Shown: positions 1-5,972, counted from the first letter of the stretch. The stretch is DNA of 8,650 nucleotides from JBFLVQ01 sp040758525 (GCA_040758525.1 JBFLVQ010000417.1:1-8650), one strand, 5' to 3'. Notes: generated by a model from the letters alone, not told the origin. Program-made: numbers and translations.

Positions 1-2
1 CT

Positions 3-182
3 ACTGATACTGTGCCTTCGAAATCTGAGAAATTTTCGTTTGCCAATGGTCAAATAACCTTTGGTCAGAAGATTCGCTGTTTAGTTAGGCAGGCTTTTTC
101 TTCCATTCTCAAATTGGCCAATAATCTCTTTAATCAGGGTAAATCTGTTGATCAGGTTCTTCAGCTCTTGATCCCTGCATAA
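3..182 (+). CDS. 3' end of a hypothetical gene entering from the left edge
   Basis: The frame is open from the window edge and ends with TAA at 180-182, giving about 59 residues. The visible tail reads SFANGQITFGQKIRCLVRQA, then a hydrophobic/amphipathic stretch SSILKLANNLFNQGKSVDQV, and ends LLIPA. It looks like helical coding sequence, but I do not recognise a family. The next open frame (+1 relative to this one) is already open from 152, upstream of this stop, so the two may be halves of one frameshifted gene. Alternatively this is simply the last part of a separate gene. The start lies outside the window. Confidence 0.45.
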   Translation, partial: TDTVPSKSEKFSFANGQITFGQKIRCLVRQAFSSILKLANNLFNQGKSVDQVLQLLIPA

Positions 183-217
183 TTACTTATATCTTTCAAA
201 GTCGTGTAGCTGAGCGC

Positions 218-568
218 TTGGGTAAACCCTCATCTAAACAGATGGATACTATTGCAATGTCCATCGATAAGCTGGATAGATCGCTACAAGCCAATGTGCA
301 GGCCCTCGCTAATCAGATTGGTGCGTTGCAGGATAGTCTGTTGAAAGTGTCTCGTCAGCAAGATTCTATGGAAAGATCATTGAATGCCTTTATCGTGAGA
401 GCTGAGTCTTTCTTTGCTCAATTCCCTGCTATTGCTGCTCAAGCTGATTCTTTTGCTAAGACTCTGGAAGTCATCTCGCAGTTCGCGCAAACCATGTTGA
501 CAATAATTTGCCATTACGAGGACTGCGCCTCACTCTGGCATTTAGAGGGTGAGAATCTACTCACATGA
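218..568 (+). CDS. Small hypothetical coiled-coil-like protein
   Basis: This encodes 116 residues from a TTG at 218; an ATG at 242 is the alternative start, and neither has a convincing ribosome binding site. The frame is open back to 152, just after a TGA at 149-151. The central part (about residues 15-90) has regularly spaced hydrophobic residues and many Gln, Ser and Leu (LDRSLQANVQALANQIGALQ, then SLLKVSRQQDSMERSL). This fits a long amphipathic helix or coiled coil. No catalytic motif, signal peptide or membrane segment is visible. The C-terminus (CHYEDCASLWHLEGENLLT) is different in character and may be out-of-family sequence acquired after an insertion or deletion. Function is unknown, and whether it is an intact gene is uncertain because of its relation to the frame ending at 182. 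Confidence 0.4.
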   Translation: MGKPSSKQMDTIAMSIDKLDRSLQANVQALANQIGALQDSLLKVSRQQDSMERSLNAFIVRAESFFAQFPAIAAQADSFAKTLEVISQFAQTMLTIICHYEDCASLWHLEGENLLT

Positions 569-626
569 AAATTGCACGTATTCTCAGATTTCTCAGCTCG
601 GCTCTGGGTTTGCTTTAGGTTCTTCT

Positions 627-1589
627 TCACTGCGCCAAATGACTCTTCGCAAATGCAATGACATCATGCTCATATTGTTCGAGCACGCCTTCAGCGGCCC
701 CTTGATACGCGCTAAAGGCTATGGAGTCGCCTCTGCGGACGGTGACTTTCTCAAGCGGCCCTTCAAACAATAAGTGCCCAGCTTTTTCATAAAAGATGAA
801 CTTGACCGAGCGGCCTTTTGCCTGCTGCGCATGCACCCAGTCTTCTATTGAGATTGGCGAGTCCGGATAGGTTCGCTTCCAGACGTAATCCGTATCGGAT
901 TTACCCGCCCACGTATCCAAAGCACCAAAAGGAATGATCGTCGGGATATTGTAGTCACCGATGGTGAAGCCGGAACCAGCGGGCGCTTCGGAGATAATGC
1001 CCCGGATATTACTGTTTTCTATTTCCGACCCGGCGTACAATACGACCCTGCCGCCGTTTGATCCGCCATAGAGAAAAATGTTTCGATTGTCCCAATCGTC
1101 GTTTTTAGCGGCATACTCAACCGCTCCTTTGAAGACGCCCCAGATCATGTTCTGTTTGCCGCTATTCGCGACTTTACTAGTGACGAAATTCCAGTCGTCA
1201 AACCCGTTCATCACATACGAGTCGAAGGAGATCGTGGCGAAACCGTTGCGACGAAACATCTCGACGCGGGCGCGGTCATCCTCGCGATATCCGGCACCGC
1301 CATGAGCGTACACCATGATTGGCGCTTTTTTGTCGCCCTTGGGCATCCAGATCTCAACAGAGGGATGGCTCGGGTCGAACTCCGCAAACGGACCATCCAG
1401 ATCGAAAAAGCCTCTGGATCCAACCTCTCTAAGTTTTGGCGTAGGTCTCGAATCTACTGGTCCATTGCCCCTCGCTTCAGTTGACACTACCGGTTTAGAT
1501 TGCACACCCCTACGGACAGGGTTGCAACTAGAGATGGAAAGGACCATGACGAACAAGAGAACTGCTGAGACTTGACGATACATGAACAT
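627..1589 (-). CDS. Exported lipoprotein of the alpha/beta-hydrolase (dienelactone hydrolase-like) superfamily
   Basis: The protein has 320 residues. An N-terminal lipoprotein signal (MYRQVSAVLLFVMVLSISSC) carries the lipobox ISSC at residues 19-22, so it is probably anchored to a membrane outside the cytoplasm. A proline-rich linker (about 23-60) follows. The hydrolase core shows an oxyanion-loop motif HGGAGY (96-101), the nucleophile elbow GGSNGG with Ser177, a likely acidic residue Asp225 in FGALD, and His272 in AGHLL. This is a complete Ser-Asp-His set. The fold and triad are known for esterases, peptidases and lactone hydrolases; the substrate cannot be told from sequence. The ATG at 1589 is chosen because AAAAGGGG lies 8 nt upstream on the minus strand; ATG 1583 is an alternative. 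A TATAAT box lies just upstream, at 1622-1627. The gene stands alone and converges on the small gene ending at 568. Confidence 0.85.
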   Translation of the reverse strand: MFMYRQVSAVLLFVMVLSISSCNPVRRGVQSKPVVSTEARGNGPVDSRPTPKLREVGSRGFFDLDGPFAEFDPSHPSVEIWMPKGDKKAPIMVYAHGGAGYREDDRARVEMFRRNGFATISFDSYVMNGFDDWNFVTSKVANSGKQNMIWGVFKGAVEYAAKNDDWDNRNIFLYGGSNGGRVVLYAGSEIENSNIRGIISEAPAGSGFTIGDYNIPTIIPFGALDTWAGKSDTDYVWKRTYPDSPISIEDWVHAQQAKGRSVKFIFYEKAGHLLFEGPLEKVTVRRGDSIAFSAYQGAAEGVLEQYEHDVIAFAKSHLAQ

Positions 1590-1621
1590 GTGTATTGCCC
1601 CTTTTAAGTGCCTAACTATTG

Positions 1622-1627
1622 ATTATA
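1622..1627 (-). promoter_or_regulatory. -10 box (TATAAT) for the lipoprotein hydrolase gene
   Basis: On the minus strand the sequence reads TATAAT, a perfect -10 hexamer. It sits about 33 bp upstream of the ATG at 1589, leaving a short leader that contains the GGGG ribosome binding site. No good -35 is present at 17 bp (ATAAGG), so the promoter may need an activator. The hexamer is the end of a 23-bp motif that is repeated further upstream. Confidence 0.5.
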
Positions 1628-1644
1628 TGGTTTCGTTATAACAT
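1622..1644 (-). repeat. Promoter-proximal copy of a 23-bp direct repeat
   Basis: This is copy 1 of a repeat found again at 1745-1767 in the same orientation, with 20 of 23 positions identical. On the minus strand it runs from ATGTTATAACGAAACC into TATAAT. It has an internal imperfect dyad (TTATA and TATAA flanking the centre). It could be a regulator binding site that overlaps the -10 box, or a duplicated promoter. Confidence 0.6.
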
Positions 1645-1744
1645 CCTTATACCGCTTTCTGTCGGCATAAGACACAAGCGTATATTAGTTCCTAAATTCT
1701 GTGTTGTAAACTATCTCGACCTATTTCTCAGACTGTCTCGTTGT

Positions 1745-1767
1745 GTTATATGGTTTCCTCATAACAT
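1745..1767 (-). repeat. Distal copy of the 23-bp direct repeat (promoter-like)
   Basis: This is copy 2 of the motif at 1622-1644. On the minus strand it starts ATGTTATGAGGAAACC and ends in TATAAC, a near-consensus -10 box. GTTAT and ATAAC form an inverted pair across it. Start-to-start spacing to copy 1 is 123 bp. The rest of 1645-1925 holds no gene or other element that I can support. Confidence 0.6.
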
Positions 1768-1925
1768 ACTCCAACTCCCCTAACTACAAGGCATCAACTA
1801 GGCTGCGAACGCCTTTCTCACCGCGCTTTAGAACGTGAACATAAATAATGGTTGCTTTAATGGCGAAATATTTTCAGCCTATAGGTAGCATCTAAAGATG
1901 TGTCTTAGCAATCACTGTCTATTCA

Positions 1926-2168
1926 CTAGCGATCTGCTTTATCTGATAGCTGATGCTGCTTTCTTTCCAGCATAGCCAAATGTACCAACAATTGTACAAT
2001 ATCATCACAATCACACTCTGCTGCTGACTCACAGATAGCCTGCAATTGCAAGGTTAGGGCAGCCAGTTCTTGATCACTCAAGGAATCCAGCCAATTGTGT
2101 GTACTGCTGTTACTATAATCTAGCTGCCCATTGAGAAAGGCCGTCTTTAAATGTTCGCTGAATTTCAT
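1926..2168 (-). CDS. Small acidic hypothetical protein
   Basis: The product has 80 residues, is acidic and mainly helical. A central stretch (about residues 29-70) reads LSDQELAALTLQLQAICESA, then ECDCDDIVQLLVHLAMLERK, with an unusual ECDCDD cluster that could bind metal; that is speculation. No signal peptide or membrane span is visible. The ATG at 2168 is preceded on the minus strand by TAGGGTG about 11 nt upstream, an acceptable ribosome binding site. It follows the 78-residue gene upstream by 22 bp on the same strand, so the two are probably co-transcribed. I do not recognise the family. Confidence 0.6.
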   Translation of the reverse strand: MKFSEHLKTAFLNGQLDYSNSSTHNWLDSLSDQELAALTLQLQAICESAAECDCDDIVQLLVHLAMLERKQHQLSDKADR

Positions 2169-2190
2169 ATTGCTATCACCCTACTATTGC

Positions 2191-2427
2191 CTAACAATTA
2201 CTTGACATCTTTATTTCACCCAACACTGAGTGGCTATACTGCTTAGCCACCATGTTCTCATGAAGTGTGGCGGCTGGCTTGCACTTTTCCAGAATTTTGC
2301 CTATTTGCGCAGAAACAATACTTCTACAATAACACGATTCAACAGCTTGTATTGCGAGCAACCATAAGCCCCAATGAGCACAGTCACCTGAATAAATAAT
2401 GGACATCAGGCAAGTTCTACATGTCAT
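2191..2427 (-). CDS. Small cysteine-rich hypothetical protein
   Basis: The product has 78 residues with cysteines at about positions 3, 6, 16, 33, 35, 49 and 78. The pairs CRTC near the start and CYC in the middle suggest metal binding or a redox role, but no known zinc-finger spacing is obvious. A short hydrophobic stretch (HWGLWLLAIQAV) precedes the CYC motif. The start at 2427 has AGGGA directly before it, too close for an ideal ribosome binding site, so ATG 2406 (MSIIYSG) remains possible. A minus-strand promoter with an extended -10 (TGGTATAGT, at 2468-2476) lies about 40 bp upstream, and the next gene follows after 22 bp. The gene is divergent from the TrmB-type regulator. It is not recognised, and it could be a chance ORF. 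Confidence 0.45.
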   Translation of the reverse strand: MTCRTCLMSIIYSGDCAHWGLWLLAIQAVESCYCRSIVSAQIGKILEKCKPAATLHENMVAKQYSHSVLGEIKMSSNC

Positions 2428-2467
2428 TCCCTACACTACTTTTCTCTTCCTTGATCACAATGTGGCC

Positions 2468-2494
2468 ACTATACCAGAATATTCAGCTTGACAA
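2468..2494 (-). promoter_or_regulatory. Divergent promoter for the two small minus-strand genes
   Basis: On the minus strand TTGTCA (2494-2489) and TATAGT (2473-2468) are separated by 15 bp. The -10 box is preceded by TGG, giving an extended -10 (TGGTATAGT), which can offset a short spacer. The predicted start would be near 2461, about 35 bp before the ATG at 2427. The -35 overlaps the plus-strand TTGACA, so the two divergent promoters compete for or share the same DNA. Confidence 0.4.
2488..2493 (+). promoter_or_regulatory. -35 box (TTGACA) of the trmB-like operon
   Basis: This is a perfect TTGACA. At 16-18 bp downstream there is no good -10 hexamer (CATGCT at 2511); TACTAAT at 2516 would need a spacer of 22 bp. 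Either placement puts the -10 inside the palindrome at 2500-2523. Transcription would begin within a few bases of the ATG at 2528, so the mRNA may be nearly leaderless. Confidence 0.45.
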
Positions 2495-2499
2495 TAGGA

Positions 2500-2523
2500 T
2501 ATTAGTAGCTCATGCTACTAATA
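2500..2523. promoter_or_regulatory. Perfect palindromic operator before the TrmB-type regulator gene
   Basis: Arms TATTAGTAGC and GCTACTAATA flank a 4-base centre TCAT, a 10-bp perfect inverted repeat. It lies between the TTGACA box and the ATG at 2528, where a bound protein would block RNA polymerase. TrmB-family regulators bind palindromes and often control their own genes, so autoregulation is the simplest inference. There is no T-tract, so it is not a terminator. Confidence 0.65.
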
Positions 2524-2527
2524 GTTT

Positions 2528-3397
2528 ATGAGTAAAAATGAATCTATTCGCGCTTTAATTAATTTGGGATTTACGCCGCTGGAAGCGGAGGTCTATACGG
2601 TATTGGTTCGGCATGCTCCTACAACAGGCTATCGCATTGCCCAATTAATTGGTAAACCAGCAGCAAACACTTATAAAGCGCTCGAATCGTTACATAGCAA
2701 AGGGGCAATTCTCATCGACGAGGGCGAGAATAGAATCTGCCGGGCGGTGCCGGTGCAAGAACTCTTGCAGAGACTGGAGAAAGATTTTAGAGAAAACAAG
2801 AAGAATGCCGAAATGGCGTTACGTACGATAGAAAGCCTTGACGCCGATGATCGGATCTATCAAATACGTTCAGCAGAACAGGTATTCGAACGTTGCCGTA
2901 TGATGTTGCAGTCGAGCCGGCAGATCGCCATTATCGATATCTTTCCCAGCATTTTGGACCTGCTTAGCAATGAAATCTCCGCCACGGTAACGCGTGGAGT
3001 TAATGTTGCAATCAAAACCTATTTACCTGTGCAAATCAAAAATGTGGATATCTTTTTAGATCCATTTGGCAAGCAGATTATAGAGCGTTGGCCGGGCCAG
3101 TGGGTAAATATGGTAATTGATGGCAAAGAGTATTTACAGGCCTTTCTTACGCTTGATAGCAAAGATGTGCATCAAGCTATTTGGAGTGGCAGCGCATATC
3201 TAGCCTCAGTCTATCATAGCGCAATTGCCGCTGAGCTTATTATGACCTATCTACACAAGCGTCTGAAGGAAGATACCAACATGCGTGAACTGCACAAAGA
3301 AACAGAGCGATTTCGCAAGCGACTCTCACCACGCACACTTGGTTATGAATATCTACTGCAACGTTTCGGTATTGAGGGGAAAGATTTTTTAGATTGA
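2528..3397 (+). CDS. TrmB-family transcriptional regulator
   Basis: The product has 289 residues. Residues about 5-80 form a winged helix-turn-helix typical of the TrmB family: LINLGFTPLEAEVYTVL, then the recognition-helix region around GKPAANTYKALESLHSKGAI, and a wing. A helical linker (about 80-105) follows, and a C-terminal sensor domain (about 110-245) resembles the effector-binding/PLD-like domain of these regulators. TrmB proteins are mostly known as sugar-responsive regulators in archaea but also occur in bacteria; the ligand here is unknown. No ribosome binding site precedes ATG 2528, which may fit a leaderless transcript. A perfect palindrome lies immediately upstream. The gene ends 16 bp before the exported hydrolase gene, which is its most likely target and operon partner. 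Confidence 0.8.
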   Translation: MSKNESIRALINLGFTPLEAEVYTVLVRHAPTTGYRIAQLIGKPAANTYKALESLHSKGAILIDEGENRICRAVPVQELLQRLEKDFRENKKNAEMALRTIESLDADDRIYQIRSAEQVFERCRMMLQSSRQIAIIDIFPSILDLLSNEISATVTRGVNVAIKTYLPVQIKNVDIFLDPFGKQIIERWPGQWVNMVIDGKEYLQAFLTLDSKDVHQAIWSGSAYLASVYHSAIAAELIMTYLHKRLKEDTNMRELHKETERFRKRLSPRTLGYEYLLQRFGIEGKDFLD

Positions 3398-3413
3398 TCT
3401 AGCAGGAGTTAGA

Positions 3414-4898
3414 ATGTTGAAGATACTATTTCTATTAATAGGCTTTATTATCACAGTGTTTGCTAATAATCTCTATGCACAAAAAAGGGTCGGCAACTTA
3501 ACGCTTGAGTCCGTCAAACCCCAAGCAGCAAATGGACAGGAGATTGTTTATAAAGATGAGAACAAGCAAGAAGTCAAAGTCGAATATGGAACTCTGGTTG
3601 TGCCAGAGAGGCATGACAAACCCAATGGTAATACGATTGAGTTGGCGTTCTTTCGCTTAAAAAGCCCTTCTCCCAACCCTAGCTCACCAATCGTCTATTT
3701 AGAAGGGGGGCCCGGTCTTCCTGGTACCAATGCTTACTATGCTCCAATAATGGAATTGCTTATCCCATTGCGGGAAATTGCCGACGTGATCATTCTGGAC
3801 CAAAGAGGTACTGGACATACAAAGCCAAGTATGATCTGTCGGGATGTGCCGAGCCTGTTTTCTGATAAGGTAGCAACTTACGAAACACTATTGAATGATT
3901 CACGGGAAAGAAATCGTAGGTGCGCTGAATTTTTACGAAGTCAAGGAATTGATCTATCAGCCTACAATATGAATGAGAGTGCAGACGATTTAGAAGACCT
4001 AAGAAAAGCGCTTGGCGCAAAAAAGATTAGCCTGCTTGGTTTTAGTGGCGGAACAACGCTGGCGTTAGCAACCTTAAGACGGCATGGAGGTAACCTTGAC
4101 CGTGTTGTTATGGCTGCTGTAGAAGGTACAGCCCATATGAATAAACTTCCCAGTAATCTTCAGAAACAACTTGTACAGATTGATAGGCTAGTCAAGGCTG
4201 ATCCCAAAATCAGCAAATTAGTTCCTGATCTGCTGGGACTAATGAAGACAGTACTAGATAAATTTGAGAAAGAGCCTATGACAGTAGAACTGATCGATCC
4301 AAATACTAAACAGAAGTCGAAAGTTAAAGTTGGTAAATATGTTTTGCAGGCGGTAACCTCCTTAATGATCGGCACGACTGAAGACATCAAACTGCTGCCA
4401 ATATTCTATTACACACTCTCTAAGAGGGATACAACCTTGCTGGCGGAAGTGCTCAGTCAACAAAATAAAAGAAGTGTCAATGCCACCGCCTTCTTGATGG
4501 ATTGTTCATCAGGAGTTTCAAAACAGAGGCAAGAGCAGATTCGGCGCGAAGCGAACGAAACCCTTTTGGGTGATGCTTTCAATTTTCCTTTTCCAGAAGG
4601 TTGTGATGTGTGGGGCAATCCTGATTTAGGTGATGCCTATCGTAGCGATATCATGTCTGCAGTTCCAACGCTCTTGATTAGCGGTACTTTGGATGGATTT
4701 ACACCTGTCAGTAATGCACAAGAGTTTGAAAAGGGGTTATCCAATAGTGTTCACTTGATCATAGAAGGTGGGGGACACGAAGATTTGCTTATTGGTACTG
4801 AGAAAGCTAAAGAAGTAATTAAGGAATTTATGAAAGGGCTACCTGCATCAACCAAGAGTATTAGTTTTCCCCCTATCAAGTTTAAAATGTCCAAGTAA
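3414..4898 (+). CDS. Secreted alpha/beta hydrolase, proline iminopeptidase / tripeptidyl aminopeptidase-like
   Basis: The product has 494 residues, the usual size for TAP-type peptidases. A Sec signal peptide (hydrophobic core LFLLIGFIITVFA) has likely cleavage after LYA at residue 22. Conserved motifs appear in order: GGPG (98-101, oxyanion loop; EGGPG here where HGGPG is common), DQRGTG (129-134), nucleophile elbow GFSGG with Ser211, Asp427 in SGTLDGFTP, and His455 in GGGHE. The region between about 215 and 370 is the lid. The late Asp/His segment matches the TAP C-terminal domain. Such enzymes remove N-terminal residues from peptides; some relatives hydrolyse esters, so the substrate is unproven. 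AGGAG lies 6 nt before the ATG. The preceding TrmB-type regulator gene ends 16 bp upstream, indicating one operon. Confidence 0.85.
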   Translation: MLKILFLLIGFIITVFANNLYAQKRVGNLTLESVKPQAANGQEIVYKDENKQEVKVEYGTLVVPERHDKPNGNTIELAFFRLKSPSPNPSSPIVYLEGGPGLPGTNAYYAPIMELLIPLREIADVIILDQRGTGHTKPSMICRDVPSLFSDKVATYETLLNDSRERNRRCAEFLRSQGIDLSAYNMNESADDLEDLRKALGAKKISLLGFSGGTTLALATLRRHGGNLDRVVMAAVEGTAHMNKLPSNLQKQLVQIDRLVKADPKISKLVPDLLGLMKTVLDKFEKEPMTVELIDPNTKQKSKVKVGKYVLQAVTSLMIGTTEDIKLLPIFYYTLSKRDTTLLAEVLSQQNKRSVNATAFLMDCSSGVSKQRQEQIRREANETLLGDAFNFPFPEGCDVWGNPDLGDAYRSDIMSAVPTLLISGTLDGFTPVSNAQEFEKGLSNSVHLIIEGGGHEDLLIGTEKAKEVIKEFMKGLPASTKSISFPPIKFKMSK

Positions 4899-4954
4899 TC
4901 ACTAATAGTAAAGACGAACGCCGAACTGGCAGAGGGTAGCGTGTTTCGGCTGAT

Positions 4955-5440
4955 GTGCCTGTTGAGCATTTCAGTGATACTAATATGTGGCTGCATAGAG
5001 AGTTGCTAAAGAGAGAGTTTGATGTTAGTGACCGTTCCTATTACCGATGGACTGGTATATTGAAGGATAACGGTCTAACTAGAATGCTATCTTCTCAGGA
5101 TGATCACAAGCTCAAAATGTTCTATCGTGCTGATGTAGAGAAGGCATTACAACTGGCTGTTAGTACTGGAGCATTACGTAGACAAGGACGTCCTAATAAA
5201 CCCATTGAGGAAAAGCCTAAGCGTAAACCTGGACGCCCTTCTAAAGCTGAGATATTGGCTAGATTCCATCAACAATCTCAACAACCAGGCCAACTACCAA
5301 GCCAGCAAGTAGGCCAAGCTGTACAGAGACAACCATTACTGAGTAGCAGTCTGGCCAGCTCGCCATATGCCCCTACCTGTAGCAGCTTGCAAACACAAAC
5401 GGTTCTGCTCGCAAACATCGCATTTTCGTGCTCAGATTAA
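4955..5440 (+). pseudogene. AT-hook DNA-binding-like protein, 3' end replaced by the transposon arm
   Basis: There are 161 codons from GTG 4955; ATG 4985 is an equally possible start. The N-terminal part (about residues 10-70) is helical and basic (LHRELLKREFDVSDRSYYRW), resembling a small helix-turn-helix region. Two AT-hook-like motifs follow: RRQGRPNKP (75-83) and RKPGRPSK (90-97). These cores insert in the minor groove of AT-rich DNA. A Gln/Ser-rich low-complexity tail comes next. From codon 142 (TGT at 5378) the sequence is the terminal inverted repeat of the 595-bp element, which supplies the last 20 residues and the TAA. The native end probably lies beyond the element, near 5975-6031. 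The truncated protein keeps the putative DNA-binding parts and may still work. No specific family is recognised. Confidence 0.55.
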
Positions 5441-5545
5441 TTGCCAATATACGGGACAAGCTGCTCACATTATTTGCCAATGAACTCAGATTAATTGCCA
5501 ACAGCTTGCAAACATCCGCTTCTGCTCACATTATCTGCAAATAAA
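5378..5545 (+). repeat. Left terminal inverted repeat with seven putative transposase sites
   Basis: The long sites are 5430-5447 and 5484-5501 (CTCAGATTAATTGCCAA core), 5463-5480 (CTCACATTATTTGCCAA) and 5524-5541 (CTCACATTATCTGCAAA). Start-to-start spacing is 33, 21 and 40 bp. The shorter sites GCTTGCAAACA (5385), GCTCGCAAACATCGC (5407) and GCTTGCAAACATCCGC (5504) share the GCT-C/T start and may be a second class of binding site. Confidence 0.85.
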
Positions 5546-5549
5546 GTAA

Positions 5550-5648
5550 TCACACAGGTATACCAACAGCAATCATTTCGTTTTTCAGCTCTTGTGCTCT
5601 AGTTGCGGTCAATTGGCCTCGTAACAGGGATCTAATCTCAGAGTCCAT
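5550..5648 (-). CDS. Possible 32-residue peptide inside the transposon
   Basis: A minus-strand ATG at 5648 opens a 32-codon frame ending in TGA at 5550-5552, just inside the left arm. The peptide has an amphipathic pattern (SLLRGQLTATRAQELKNEMI) like a small antitoxin-type helix or the remnant C-terminus of a larger protein. No clear ribosome binding site precedes it. It is the only ORF of note in the unique interior. It could be a chance frame. Confidence 0.2.
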   Translation of the reverse strand: MDSEIRSLLRGQLTATRAQELKNEMIAVGIPV

Positions 5649-5748
5649 TATAGTCGTTGAAAATGAAAAAATTAAACTTTGTTTTTTACAACCGATATTT
5701 CATACCAATAAATCCCCATTATTAGTTGGAATTCAAAATTTGGATAGG

Positions 5749-5776
5749 GTTCGGAAAAACGAGCGTTTTTTCGAAC
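5749..5776. repeat. 28-bp palindrome in the transposon interior
   Basis: GTTCGGAAAAACG and CGTTTTTTCGAAC pair across AG, with 12 of 13 positions complementary and the last a G-T wobble. A second perfect dyad follows at once (TGCTGA-T-TCAGCA, 5777-5789), and a run of seven T lies at 5801-5807. As RNA this could be a rightward transcription stop. As DNA it could be a structural or protein-binding site. Confidence 0.5.
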
Positions 5777-5804
5777 TGCTGATTCAGCACTTGTTTAGGC
5801 TTTT

Positions 5805-5972
5805 TTTATTTGCAGATAATGTGAGTAGAAGCGGATGTTTGCAAGCTGTTGGCAATTAATCTGAGTTCATTGGCAAATAATGTGAGCAGCTTGTCCCGTA
5901 TATTGGCAATTAATCTGAGCACGAAAATGCGATGTTTGCGAGCAGAACCGTTTGTGTTTGCAAGCTGCTACA
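5805..5972 (-). repeat. Right terminal inverted repeat with the same sites
   Basis: This is the mirror copy of the left arm with one mismatch in 168 bp. Long sites fall at 5903-5920, 5870-5887, 5849-5866 and 5809-5826 on the minus strand. Any open frame read through this arm is repeat sequence, not an independent gene. Confidence 0.85.

Larger units (their letters stand above)
5378..5972. mobile_element. 595-bp non-autonomous transposon (MITE-like) with 168-bp inverted repeats and TnsB/TniA-type ends
   Basis: The element starts TGTAGCAGC and ends GCTGCTACA. Its arms (5378-5545 and 5805-5972) are exact reverse complements except at one base (G5524 against A read from 5826). Each arm carries four 18-bp sites and three shorter related sites, the layout of transposase-binding arrays in Tn7-like, Tn5053-like and CAST elements. 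TGT...ACA termini fit the same DDE transposase group. The 259-bp interior has no transposase, only a possible 32-codon minus-strand ORF and two palindromes, so movement would need a transposase in trans. The near-identity of the arms suggests a recent or actively maintained element. No perfect 5-bp target duplication touches TGT/ACA; a TATGC pair lies a few bases outside. Family assignment is by architecture only. Confidence 0.75.

Noticed and set aside
549..564. Small hairpin GTGAG / CTCAC after the first small gene
   Set aside because: The 5-bp stem, low GC and lack of a T-tract make it too weak to call a terminator.
560..600. CTCACAT and CTCAGAT strings resembling the transposon sites at 5430-5541
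   Set aside because: The second half of the site (TTGCCAA) is missing and no arm-like context is present; probably chance.
549..1575. Open frames on the plus strand across 549-773, 1078-1305 and 1302-1575, and on the minus strand at 1211-1423
   Set aside because: They lie inside the lipoprotein hydrolase gene, which has a full signal peptide and catalytic motifs; their translations show no protein-like pattern.
1889..1900. Dyad CATCT-AA-AGATG downstream of the 80-residue gene
   Set aside because: Short stem without a T-tract on the minus strand; not enough for a terminator.
3790..4996. Minus-strand frames at 3790-4020, 4160-4390 and 4751-4996
   Set aside because: They are antisense to the secreted hydrolase gene and without motifs or ribosome binding sites.
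5378..5972. Array of short repeats considered as a CRISPR or iteron origin
   Set aside because: Spacing is irregular (33, 21, 40 bp), the two arrays are mirror images at the ends of one element, and there is no cas or rep gene; transposase sites explain it better.
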